From Paucibacter sp. KBW04 (lineage in GTDB: Bacteria; Pseudomonadota; Gammaproteobacteria; Burkholderiales; Burkholderiaceae_C), in assembly GCF_003852425.1 (NCBI RefSeq), contig NZ_QAJN01000013.1:50077-114076 (forward strand): a stretch of 64,000 nucleotides of DNA, read 5' to 3'. Of this stretch, positions 16,745 through 25,700 are shown one piece after another; within the stretch, counting starts at the first letter, position 1, and the number at the start of each line of letters is the position of its first letter. Position numbers and translations under genes: made by a program. The notes under the pieces are model-generated. The model did not search any database. It saw nothing but the letters and a program-made list of their open reading frames with translations, and was not told the origin of the DNA.

Positions 16745-18049
16745 TTATGGCAGCAGCAGATTGCCCACGCCATAGTTCATCGCATTGAGCAGATCGCCAT
16801 TGTCCTGGCTCAGCTCCCAGGCAAACACGCCGCCCAAACCCTGCTCCTGCGCGTAGCGACCCTTGGCGATGACGGCGCGAGGGTCCTCATAACCCAGGTA
16901 GAGCTTGAGCTTGGGATTGAAAAGGAACCAAGCCTGGGTGACGGGGTCAAGTCTTGCCTGAAAGCCGCGCAGGCCCCGGCCCTGCGGGCCCAGATAGTCA
17001 CGCGAAATGCTGCGGTAGGCGAGGGAGCCGTCGGCACCGGGGAAGGGCCCCGTCTTAGCCGCACCGGTCTGCGCCTTGTTCACGCCCGCAAAGCCACGGC
17101 CGTACATGGCCACGCCGGCCACCATCTTGGCGCGCGGCACACCGGCCCGCTCCAGATTGCGCACCGAGCGCTCCAGGCTGTCGTCGGCCTCCGGCGTCGT
17201 GCTGCGCAGGGCCGCATGGTGGCCCACGCCCTCGGACCAGCCGCCGTAGAAGTCGTAGGTCATCATGAAGACATGGTCGAGCACGGGCGCAGCGGCCTTG
17301 AAGTCAATACGGTCCACCACCGGGCTGCCGGTGTTAACGGCGATGCTCAGCTGATAGGGGCGGCCGGTCTCGGCCGTCAGCCGGGTCAGGCCTTGGCGCA
17401 GCTCTTGCAGCAGCAGGGCGTAATGCTTGCCGTCCTCGACGCTGCCCAGTTGCACGCCATTGGCGGCGCCGTTGTTGCCGGGGTGTTCCCAGTCGATGTC
17501 GATGCCATCAAAGCCGGGGTGATCGCGCAGAAACTGCAGGCTGGACGCGACAAATACCTCGCGCTTGAGCGGGTCGCCGGCCATGTGGAAGAAGGGGTCA
17601 GAGCCGCCCCAGCCGCCCACCGAGGCCAGCACCTTGACGTGCGGCGCGCGCGCCTTCAGGCGAGTGAAGGCGGCGTCAAAGGTCTTCTCCACCGGGCCGG
17701 TCGTCAGCTCAAAGTCTTTTTTGCCGGCGCAACGGGCAGCATCCTGGCTGAGGGCGCCGGGACCACAAGGGCGCAAGAAGGCATAAAGCAGATGGGTGAC
17801 GCTATCGCCTTGCAGGCGGTCCACCTGGCTCACCGACTCCCACATCGGCGTGTACACCCCCACCACCTTGGCGCTGGCGCGCTCCACCCGCAGGGGCTTG
17901 GCGCCGAAGAGCGGATAGTTGGGCGCCGAGGCGGCGGCAGCGGTCTTGGCTGCGGCGTCCGGCGCTGCTTGCGCCGGGCAGGAACAAAGAATCAGGGCCA
18001 CCACGGCCACGCTGGCCAAACGAAGAAACAGTCCTTGGCTGAAATTCAT
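16745..18049 (-). CDS. Glycoside hydrolase family 18 chitinase
   Basis: A secreted 434-residue enzyme starting at ATG 18049, with a signal peptide ending near residue 28 (VALILCSCPAQA). GH18 hallmarks are VLASVGGWGGSDPF (SxGG block, near 140-152), catalytic DGIDIDWE at 181-188 with Glu188 as acid/base, MMTYDFYGGW near 265 and a C-terminal GGVFAWELSQDNGDLL. It hydrolyses beta-1,4-GlcNAc chains with retention by substrate-assisted catalysis. There is no separate chitin-binding module. A cysteine in the signal region (CSCPA) could make it a lipoprotein, but the lipobox is poor. Confidence 0.92.
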   Translation of the reverse strand: MNFSQGLFLRLASVAVVALILCSCPAQAAPDAAAKTAAAASAPNYPLFGAKPLRVERASAKVVGVYTPMWESVSQVDRLQGDSVTHLLYAFLRPCGPGALSQDAARCAGKKDFELTTGPVEKTFDAAFTRLKARAPHVKVLASVGGWGGSDPFFHMAGDPLKREVFVASSLQFLRDHPGFDGIDIDWEHPGNNGAANGVQLGSVEDGKHYALLLQELRQGLTRLTAETGRPYQLSIAVNTGSPVVDRIDFKAAAPVLDHVFMMTYDFYGGWSEGVGHHAALRSTTPEADDSLERSVRNLERAGVPRAKMVAGVAMYGRGFAGVNKAQTGAAKTGPFPGADGSLAYRSISRDYLGPQGRGLRGFQARLDPVTQAWFLFNPKLKLYLGYEDPRAVIAKGRYAQEQGLGGVFAWELSQDNGDLLNAMNYGVGNLLLP

Positions 18050-18144
18050 GCAATCAACTCCCGAGAATGGTCGAGAGCCTAGCATCTCAGCAGGCCAATC
18101 AAATACCAATTGGATCAACAAGCGCCCGACCGTGAGGACTGGGC

Positions 18145-18849
18145 TCAGGGCGCCAGCTCGATTCGGATCTGCAGCTCCCGGCTGGCCCGGCCCTCGGCAT
18201 CGCGGCTGCTGAGCGTGCCGCGCTCCTGCGCCTCGGCCCGCAGGCCGCTGCGGGCGATCGTCAGCCATTCGCCCAGCGGCAGCGAAACCGTGCTTTGGAC
18301 TTGGGTGCTTTGGCTGGCTTGGGGGTGGGTGGCAGGGTTGACCGGCACACCGGCGCCCTCGGCCGCCGGCGCGCGCCCTTGCTGCACCTGCAGGCTGACC
18401 CGCACGGGCTGGCGCTCGCCCGGCCACTGCGGGGTAACGCTGAACTCCGACAGCATCTCGACCGAGCCGCTGCGCGGGACGGCCAGCACCTTGGCGCCCG
18501 CGTCCACTTGTACGCCGTAGTCCACCCACTGCACCGGCACCTGCTCGCTCAAGCGCACCCGCGCCGTGCTGCCATTGAGCACCAGCAGGCGTTGTTGTTG
18601 TTGCTGCTGGCTGCTGCTTTCACGCCGCGTGCTCAAGGCCACGCCGCCACGGGGTGAGACCGAGCCTGTCGTGCCCAGCACCACCGCGCCTTCCCGCACG
18701 CCGCTCAAGGCGGCATTGCTGAGGCTGCTGTCCACCCAGCGGATTTCCACCCAGAGATTGCGGCGGGGGCCGCCGTCGGCCCAGGCGCTCGCGGCCATGA
18801 GCAGGCCCAGCGATAGGCCGGTGAACTTGCGTCGCGTGATTGGCTTCAT
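18145..18849 (-). CDS. Conserved exported hypothetical protein
   Basis: The start at 18849 overlaps the upstream EamA stop codon (ATGA). The 234-residue product begins with a twin-arginine-like leader (ITRRKFTGLSLGLLMAASAWA). The mature part is all-beta-looking, with RRNLWVEIRWVDSS near the N-terminus, a glutamine run (six Q) near residue 80, RLLVLNGSTARVRLSEQVPVQW and a C-terminal RELQIRIEL. The sequence resembles secretin-associated or pilus-accessory beta proteins only superficially; I do not assign a function. It is translationally coupled to the EamA transporter, so the two may act together. Confidence 0.7.
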   Translation of the reverse strand: MKPITRRKFTGLSLGLLMAASAWADGGPRRNLWVEIRWVDSSLSNAALSGVREGAVVLGTTGSVSPRGGVALSTRRESSSQQQQQQRLLVLNGSTARVRLSEQVPVQWVDYGVQVDAGAKVLAVPRSGSVEMLSEFSVTPQWPGERQPVRVSLQVQQGRAPAAEGAGVPVNPATHPQASQSTQVQSTVSLPLGEWLTIARSGLRAEAQERGTLSSRDAEGRASRELQIRIELAP

Positions 18850-19754
18850 GATGAGCTCTCCAGCAAACGGGCTCGCAGCAGCGGCCACAGCAGATTGAGC
18901 GCCAAGCCGCTGAGCACCAAGGCGGCCGCAATCAACTTCCAGGCCGGCAGGCTTTCACCCAAGGCCCAGGCCGCCGTGCTCATGCCGAAGATGGGCACCA
19001 GCAAGGCCATGGGCACGATGGTGGCCGCCGCGTGGCGGGCCAGCAACCAGCCCCAAACGCCGTAGCCAAACAAGGTATTGCCCAGCGCCTGCCACAGCAC
19101 GGCCGCCCAGGTGACGGCATCGGCCCGCGCCAGGCCCTGGCTCATCAGGGCCGGACCTTCAAACAGCAGGGACAGAATCAGCAGCGGCGGCACCGCGAAC
19201 ACGCTGGTCCAAACCATATAGGCCAGCATATTCACCCGCCCTGCCCGCTTGCCCACCATATTGGCGCAGGCCCAGGAGAAGGCCGCCAGCAGAATCATCA
19301 AAAGCCCCAGCGGCGTGGCGCTGCCATCGGTATGGCTGGCGATCACGCCTATGCCCGAGGCGGCCAGGGCCAGCGCCAACCACTGAAAGGGCTGGACGCG
19401 CTCCTTGTTCACCCGCATGGACAGCATCAGCGTGAAGAAAACCTGCGTCTGTATCACCAGCGAGGCCAGGCCCGGTGAGATCTGGCTGCGCATGGCCAGG
19501 AACAGCAGGCCGAACTGCCCGACGCCGATCAAGAGCCCGTAGGCCGCCAGATTGCGCCAGGGCAGGTCCGGCTTCTTCAGAAAGAAGAGGGCTGGCAGTA
19601 CCGCAAAGCTGAAGCGCAAGGTGGCAAACAGCAGGGGCGGCAGGGCGTTGAGCCCCAGGCGGATGACGACGAAATTGCTGCCCCAGATGGCCACGACGGC
19701 CAAGGCCAGCAGGAAGTGATTGAAGGGCAGGCGGGCAGAGGCGGTATGGGGCAT
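18846..19754 (-). CDS. EamA-family (DMT) transporter
   Basis: This 302-residue inner-membrane protein has ten predicted helices arranged as two five-helix EamA repeats, with the family marker WGSNFVVIRLGLNALPPLLFATLRF in helix 1-2 and GYGVWGWLLARHAAATIVPMALLVPIFG in the second repeat. Such transporters export amino acids or metabolites; the YdcZ/YedA-type marker pattern resembles O-acetylserine/cysteine exporters (EamA) but the substrate cannot be read from sequence. The ATG at 19754 begins 42 bases from the YbjQ gene region. Confidence 0.88.
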   Translation of the reverse strand: MPHTASARLPFNHFLLALAVVAIWGSNFVVIRLGLNALPPLLFATLRFSFAVLPALFFLKKPDLPWRNLAAYGLLIGVGQFGLLFLAMRSQISPGLASLVIQTQVFFTLMLSMRVNKERVQPFQWLALALAASGIGVIASHTDGSATPLGLLMILLAAFSWACANMVGKRAGRVNMLAYMVWTSVFAVPPLLILSLLFEGPALMSQGLARADAVTWAAVLWQALGNTLFGYGVWGWLLARHAAATIVPMALLVPIFGMSTAAWALGESLPAWKLIAAALVLSGLALNLLWPLLRARLLESSS

Positions 19755-19797
19755 GAAGGCGGTGCTTTCAGCGGGGGTGGCCCATTGTGGGGTCAGC

Positions 19798-20145
19798 CTA
19801 GCCCAGCTTTACCGCCGTGCCGCTGACCGCCACCATCATCATGCCGTTGGCTTCGCCCAGGACCTCGTAGTCGAAGTCGATGCCGATCACGCCGTTGGCC
19901 CCCAACTCCTTGGCCGCATCGATCAGCCCTTCCAGCGCCGCATCCCGCGCACCCGACAAGGCCCTCTCATAGCCACCGGCGCGGCCGCCGACCACATCGC
20001 GGACGGAGGAGAACATGTCGCGGAAGATGTTGGCGCCGATGATGGCTTCGCCGTTCACCACGCCCAGGTATTGGCCGATGGCGATATCAGGCGGCGTGGT
20101 GGTGGCCAGGAAGAAGCCGTCGGTGCTTTTTGAAAACCAACCCAT
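19798..20145 (-). CDS. YbjQ/UPF0145 family protein
   Basis: The 115-residue cytosolic protein starts at ATG 20145 behind a strong GAGGAG site. It carries the family core: FLATTTPPDIAIGQYLGVVNGEAIIGANIF, then RDMFSSVRDVVGGRAGGYERAL and the C-terminal ANGVIGIDFDYEVLG...MMMVAVSGTAV. Members form pentameric dodecin-like/YbjQ rings and have been called heavy-metal-binding, but function is unproven. It is upstream of and codirectional with the EamA gene, with a 43-base gap. Confidence 0.88.
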   Translation of the reverse strand: MGWFSKSTDGFFLATTTPPDIAIGQYLGVVNGEAIIGANIFRDMFSSVRDVVGGRAGGYERALSGARDAALEGLIDAAKELGANGVIGIDFDYEVLGEANGMMMVAVSGTAVKLG

Positions 20146-20239
20146 GGAGATCTCCTCGGTGAAAGTGATGTGGGGGGATTCTCAGCGATGTGACTGGGGC
20201 TTGAATACCGTTCGCTCTTTCCGCCGAAACGACGCTGAC

Positions 20240-20890
20240 TGCGTCAACCCTATTGCCCCTTCGCAAAGGCCCAGCCGGGAGTTCGCCCCGGCGGGCGACC
20301 TTCTTTCTTGGGCGCCCAAGAAAGAAGGCAAAGAAACCGCCCCGAATGCCTGGCCCCTTCGGGGTTCGCTGTGGTGCTCGAATTCGCCGGCCCGCGCCGA
20401 ACTCACTTCGCTACGCTCCGTTCAGACATGCGGCGCGAGCTAGATCTTGAAGGCGCTGCGCGCCGCCCGTCAAATTCTGTGCTCCTCGCCCAGGCAACAC
20501 GGGGAATGCGAACCCCACTCGGCTCGCTGCGCGTCGCCTCGATGACGGAGCAGCTAACGCTGCATGCGCTCGGCGCATGCAGCCCCTCAAGCCGATGCGC
20601 AGCGAGGCGTGACGGTATTCAAACCCCGTTGAGACTGGGTGAGGAGCGCAAGCTTGCTTGGGCGTCGCGAAGCGACTTCAAGGACTGACTTCGCGCCCCT
20701 TGTTTGAACGGAGCGTAGCGCAGTGAGTTGGGCGCGGCCTAGCAAACCTGAGCACCGCAACGGACCCCGAAGGGGCCAGGCGTCGGGTCGCCTTTTTTGC
20801 CTACTTTTTTGGCGACGCAAAAAAGTAGGTCGCCCGCCGGGGCGAACTCCCGGCTGGGCCGTTGAACAAGAACAAGGGTTGACGGCGCTA
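20240..20890. repeat. Large two-armed inverted repeat with internal hairpins
   Basis: The 870-base gene-free stretch 20146-21015 is dominated by two imperfect copies of a repeat in opposite orientation around a centre near 20571. A 34-base block is perfectly inverted (20268-20301 versus 20827-20860). The centre is an 11-bp stem with a 3-base loop (20559-20569/20573-20583). Each arm has its own hairpin: a perfect 30-base palindrome at 20299-20328 on the left, and a 12-bp stem at 20800-20811/20818-20829 on the right. Frames crossing both arms (for example RPSREFAPAGDLL) break by frameshift and I regard them as non-coding. The repeat is of a type common in Beta- and Gammaproteobacteria with no assigned function. 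Confidence 0.85.
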
Positions 20891-20972
20891 CGTGCCGCAT
20901 AGGCTGGGCAGCCATCACAGTTGAGAATCGCCACCGGACCAAGCCACACCACATGGGAGTTAGGACGGGCTA

Positions 20973-21008
20973 GGGTCAGGTCTTGCCTATAGATTTGACA
21001 CCTGGCCC
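20973..21008. repeat. REP-like small inverted repeat
   Basis: GGGTCAGGT (20973-20981) and ACCTGGCCC (21000-21008) form a 9-bp stem with one mismatch and an 18-base AT-richer loop, just 7 bases beyond the stop of the lipoprotein gene. It may act as a terminator-like structure; similar sequences flank REP-associated transposases in related genomes (recollection, not tested). Confidence 0.45.
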
Positions 21009-21015
21009 CGAACTG

Positions 21016-21453
21016 CTATTGCTGCAGTTCCTTTTTTGCGACAGCCTCAGCTACAGGCAACAAGCCAATCCAAAACCCGTGCAGGCCGTTTTGTGACCAT
21101 TGCGCTCCAGGAAACTTGGTCTTTAGGTACGAATGACGGACGTATACGATTTGATTGGCCATCGTTTCGACTTGCACTTCAGAAGACAGATCGAAGCACC
21201 AGGACTTGATGGCGTAGATCAAATGCTTGCCGGGCGGCACGTCAACAAAAGAATAGCCACCAAACGGCAATTTCATTGCTTCGAGGTCATCAACTTTTTG
21301 AGTAGGGCATGAAAGACGCCCAGGTGATCCAGCGGGCCAATAGATGACGATCCGACTCTTCCCTTCGGGAGGTCTGCCAGGAAGCTGACTCGATCCAGTC
21401 GTCGCGCAAGCAGAAACCAGGAGCGCTGCAATCAAAATGAACGTCTTCATCAT
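21016..21453 (-). CDS. DUF2846-like lipoprotein
   Basis: The 145-residue product has a lipoprotein signal peptide with lipobox LVSAC (cysteine near residue 16) after ATG 21453 (or 21450). The mature region contains RIVIYWPAG, GGYSFVDVPPGKHLIYAIKSWCFDL and a beta-rich body, the pattern of DUF2846-type envelope lipoproteins whose function is unknown. It is monocistronic on the minus strand; the neighbouring upstream gene is a separate small frame. Base composition is lower in GC than the neighbours, which may indicate acquisition with the adjacent repeat. Confidence 0.75.
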   Translation of the reverse strand: MMKTFILIAALLVSACATTGSSQLPGRPPEGKSRIVIYWPAGSPGRLSCPTQKVDDLEAMKLPFGGYSFVDVPPGKHLIYAIKSWCFDLSSEVQVETMANQIVYVRHSYLKTKFPGAQWSQNGLHGFWIGLLPVAEAVAKKELQQ

Positions 21454-21560
21454 TGGCGAATGGTCTATTGATGCCTAATGAGCCTGGGAATTAACCAGAT
21501 TTCGCGGAGTATGCAGAGTAATTTGAGGGCGGTTTGAGCATGTGCGCAGCCGCGAGTTGA

Positions 21561-21779
21561 CTACGTGGCAATGGCTCGCTTGCCTGACGGCGTGATTGCC
21601 AGCACGAGTGCAGGGTCCTGCTGTCCGTAAGTATTCCGGCCCTTCTTCATTGGCGGTATGGCCAGCTTGATATATCCCAGTTTCGCGAGTTGCTCGGCGC
21701 CATTGAACTCCTCCGCAGCCAAAATTCTGATCGGAAGCTTCGTGGCGGCAAACTTGCGAAGCAGTTCTATGGTTGTCAT
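21561..21779 (-). CDS. Small hypothetical protein, possible winged-helix-like
   Basis: ATG 21779 is preceded by a GGAAAG ribosome-site-like sequence. The 72-residue product reads like a small folded domain: MTTIELLRKFAATKLPI, a helix AEEFNGAEQLAKLGYIKLAIPP and a C-terminal DPALVLAITPSGKRAI. The pattern of AEQLAKLGYI then ITPSGKRAI resembles a winged-helix hairpin, but that is only a resemblance. It lies alone between the lipoprotein and the Lrp gene in a lower-GC patch. Confidence 0.5.
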   Translation of the reverse strand: MTTIELLRKFAATKLPIRILAAEEFNGAEQLAKLGYIKLAIPPMKKGRNTYGQQDPALVLAITPSGKRAIAT

Positions 21780-21975
21780 AGGGCTTTCCAGATTGATCGA
21801 TATCGAAGTGGCGATCGTAGTCGACTGGCCAAGTGACGAGTGAGGACACGTCTAGTCGCGTTATCGATAGGGTGAACCAGTGCAAGCGGCGCACGAAAAA
21901 TTGGCTCTTGCGGCGCCCAACTTTGATCTCGGAAATTCGCTACTGACTATTGCTCGCCCATTGCGCAGCTGCCCC

Positions 21976-22584
21976 TCACCCCCTCAAATGCTCCAACGGC
22001 ACCCCACCCCCCGCTTTAACTTCCCCCAAGGAAAAACTCGTATGCACATCCTTGACGTTAGGCAAATTGAGCAAGGTATCGATGGAAAACCGCGAGAACG
22101 CGTCCAAATCTGTCGCCATCACCTGCAGCTCAAAAGTCCCCGCGCCTGAGATGTAGTGGCAGCTGATGACCTCAGGCTGCTGGCGCAAAGCGTCTTCCAG
22201 CGCCTTGGTGGTAGCCCCGTTGTTGCGGTCGGCGTCCACCCGCACAAAGGCCAGGACGCCCAGGCCGACTTTGCGGCGGTCGATCTCGGCGCGGTAGCCG
22301 GTGATGAAGCCCTGCTCCTCCAGCCACTTGACCCGCCGCCAGGTGGGCGCGGCAGAAAGGCCGATGCGGGCGGCCAGTTCGGCATTGGACAGGCGAGCAT
22401 CGCGCTGCAACTCCACCAAGATGGCAATGTCGTAGCGGTCCAGCGCGCCGCCGGGCGGCTTGGCTGCGGGAGCAGAAGCGGAAACTGAACCGGACGCGGA
22501 CGCAGATTCGGCCGGCTTGCCCGGAGCGCCATCCTCAGGGCATGGGGTTTTCACTGAATTTTGATTCTCTGAAATGCTTCTCAT
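21976..22584 (-). CDS. Lrp/AsnC-family transcriptional regulator
   Basis: The 202-residue protein has an unusually long low-complexity N-terminus (about residues 1-48, Ser/Ala/Pro-rich), then a helix-turn-helix (LDRYDIAILVELQRDARLSNAELAARIGLSAAPTWRRVKWLEEQG) and a RAM ligand-binding domain (VISCHYISGAGTFELQVMATDLDAFSRF). The real start may be downstream of ATG 22584, but no better ATG is present. It is divergent from the indolepyruvate ferredoxin oxidoreductase gene across 195 bases, a conserved arrangement, so it probably controls that gene in response to an aromatic or branched amino acid. Confidence 0.9.
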   Translation of the reverse strand: MRSISENQNSVKTPCPEDGAPGKPAESASASGSVSASAPAAKPPGGALDRYDIAILVELQRDARLSNAELAARIGLSAAPTWRRVKWLEEQGFITGYRAEIDRRKVGLGVLAFVRVDADRNNGATTKALEDALRQQPEVISCHYISGAGTFELQVMATDLDAFSRFSIDTLLNLPNVKDVHTSFSLGEVKAGGGVPLEHLRG

Positions 22585-22779
22585 ACTTCAGGCCTTTGTT
22601 TAGCAAGATTATTGCTCAAAGGCGTAGCCTTGAGCCTGAATTCGCAAGCACCAAACGCGGGCCTTTTCATACACTCCCGTACCCGGTAAAAAGCCGGAAA
22701 CCTGCCCCTCGCCTGCGCCACAAGCACCCCGACGAGCGGCCGACAGCCAAGCCCTCACACCCCCTGGAGTCCAGCCCCG

Positions 22780-25700
22780 ATGAACGCCCCTTTGCCCGAT
22801 CACATCCTGCGCGCGCTAGAAACAGTCACGCTGGACGATAAATACGCGCTGGACAACGGCCGAGCCTTCATGAGCGGGGTGCAAGCCCTGGTGCGCCTGC
22901 CCATGTTGCAGCGCACCCGTGACGCCATCGACGGCCTGAACACCGCCGGTTTTGTGTCGGGCTACCGCGGCTCGCCGCTGGGTGGCTATGACCAGGCTTT
23001 GCAGGCAGCCAAAAAGCATCTGGCCAAGCAGAACATCGTGTTCCAGCCCGGCGTTAACGAAGAGCTGGGCGCCACGGCCGTGTGGGGCACGCAGCAGCTG
23101 GACCTCTTCCCCGAGAAGAAGAAGTTCGACGGCGTGTTTGGCATCTGGTACGGCAAGGGCCCGGGCGTGGACCGCTGCATCGACGTGTTCAAGCACGCCA
23201 ATATGGCCGGCACGGCCAAGCATGGCGGCGTGATCGCCGTGGCGGGTGACGACCACATCGCCAAAAGCTCCACCGCCGCGCACCAGAGCGACCACGTGTT
23301 CAAGGCGGCCGGCTTCCCGGTCTTCTTCCCCACCAGCGTGCAAGACATTCTGGACATGGGCTTGCATGCCTTTGCCATGAGCCGCTTCTCCGGCCTGTGG
23401 TCGGGCTTGAAGACGATTCAGGAAATCGTTGAAAGCTCCGCCTCGGTGAGCGTGGACCCGGACCGGGTCAAGATCATCCTGCCCGAGGACTTCCCCATGC
23501 CCCAGGGCGGCCTGCACATCCGCTGGCCCGACGCGCCGCTGGAGCAAGAAGCCCGCATGATGGACCACAAGTGGTACGCCGCTCTGGCCTACGTGCGTGC
23601 CAACAAGCTGAACTACAACGTCATCGAGACCAAGCAGGACAGGCTGGGCATCATCGCCAGCGGCAAGGCCTATAACGACACCCGCCAGGCCTTGCACGAC
23701 CTGGGTCTGGATGACGACACCTGCCGCCGCCTGGGTATCCGCCTGCACAAGGTCAATGTGGTGTGGCCGCTGGAGGCCACCATCACCCGCGACTTCGCCG
23801 ACGGACTGAAAGAAATCCTGGTCGTGGAAGAAAAGCGCCAGGTCATCGAATACCAGATCAAGGAACAGCTCTACAACTGGCGCCCCGATGTGCGCCCGCA
23901 TGTGCTGGGCAAGTTTGACGACGACGAAGGCAGCGACGGCCTGGGCGGCGAATGGGGCCTGCCCAACCCCAGCAAGAACTGGTTGCTGCGCCCGCAGGCA
24001 GATCTGACGCCGGCCATCATTGCCCGCGCCATCGCCAAGCGCCTGAAGAAGCTGGGCGTGGACGCCGATGTGCAGGCCCGCCTGGACGCCCGCGTCGCCA
24101 TCATCGAGGGCAAGGAGAACGCCCTCAAGCTGGAAGAGAAAACCGCCGGCGGCGCCGACCGCACGCCCTGGTTCTGCTCGGGCTGCCCGCACAACACCTC
24201 GACCCGCGTGCCCGAGGGCTCGCGCGCCGTGGCCGGCATCGGCTGCCATTACATGGTCAGCTGGATGCCCGGCCGCAACACCGCCACCTTCACACAAATG
24301 GGGGGCGAGGGCGTGCCATGGGTGGGCCAGTCGGCCTTCAGCCATGACAAGCACATCTTCGCCAATCTGGGCGATGGCACTTACTTCCACAGCGGCCTGC
24401 TGGCGATCCGCCAGAGCATCGCGGCCGGCGTCAACATCACCTACAAGGTGCTGTACAACGACGCCGTCGCCATGACCGGCGGCCAACAGGTGGGCGAGCG
24501 CGCCGAAGGCCACACGGTGCTGCAGATCATGCAGAGCCTGAGCTCCGAAGGCGTGAGCAAGCTGGTCATCGTCACCGACGAGCCCGAGAAATACAACGGC
24601 GTGTCCCTGCTCTCCGGCGTGACCGTGCACCACCGCGACGAGCTGGACGCCATCCAGCGCGAATTCCGCGAGATCCCCGGCACCAGCGCCATCATTTACG
24701 ACCAGACCTGCGCGACCGAGAAGCGCCGCCGCCGCAAGCGGGGCAAGCTGGTGGACCCGGCCAAGCGCGTGGTCATCAACGAGCTGGTCTGCGAAGGCTG
24801 CGGCGACTGCAGCATCCAGTCCAACTGCCTGTCCATCGAGCCGGTGGACACCGACTTTGGCCGCAAGCGCCAGATCAACCAGAACACCTGCAACAAGGAC
24901 TTCTCCTGCGTCAAGGGCTTCTGCCCCAGCTTCGTCACCGTCGAAGGTGGCGCCCTGCACAAGCCCAAGAAGGACAAAAAGCTCAGCCCCTTTGACAGCG
25001 CCACATTGGGCGCCCTGCCCCTGCCCGCCGTGCCCAATGCCGACCGCGCCTGGGGCATCGTCGTGGCCGGCGTGGGCGGCACCGGTGTCATCACCATCGG
25101 CCAGCTGCTGGGCATGGCCGCGCATCTGGAAGGCAAGGGCGTGATCACCCAGGACGCGGCCGGTCTGGCGCAAAAGGGTGGCAGCACCTGGAGCCATATC
25201 CAGATCGCTAACCGCGCCGAAGACATCCACTGCACCAAGGTCGGCACGGCCGAGGCCAAGCTGGTGATTGCCTGCGACTCCATCGTCGCCGCCAACAAGG
25301 CCACGCTGGCCGTGATGCGCGAGGGCCATACCTATGTGGCCCTGAACACCCATGGCTCGCCCACCGCCAGCCTGGTGAACGATGCCAACTGGAGCTTCCC
25401 CGGCGCCGCCTGCGAGAGCGCCGTGCAAGCCGCCGTGGGCGCCAGCCATCTGGGCATGTTTGATGCCGAGGAAGTGGCCGTCAAGCTGGTCGGCGACTCG
25501 CTCTACACCAACCCCCTGATGTTGGGCTATGCCTGGCAGCAAGGCCGCATCCCCTTGAGCTACGCGGCCTTGATGCGTGCCATCGAGCTGAACAATGTGC
25601 AGATCGAGAACAACAAGATCGCCTTTGAATGGGGCCGCCGCTGCGCCCATGATCTGGCCGCCGTGCAGGCTTTGTTCGTGGCCAGCCAGGTGATCAATAT

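Noticed and set aside
20182..20952. Several open frames inside the large inverted repeat that read as small proteins with matching peptides in both arms
   Set aside because: Peptide similarity follows from the DNA repeat; frames shift between arms and none has a ribosome site or a known domain.
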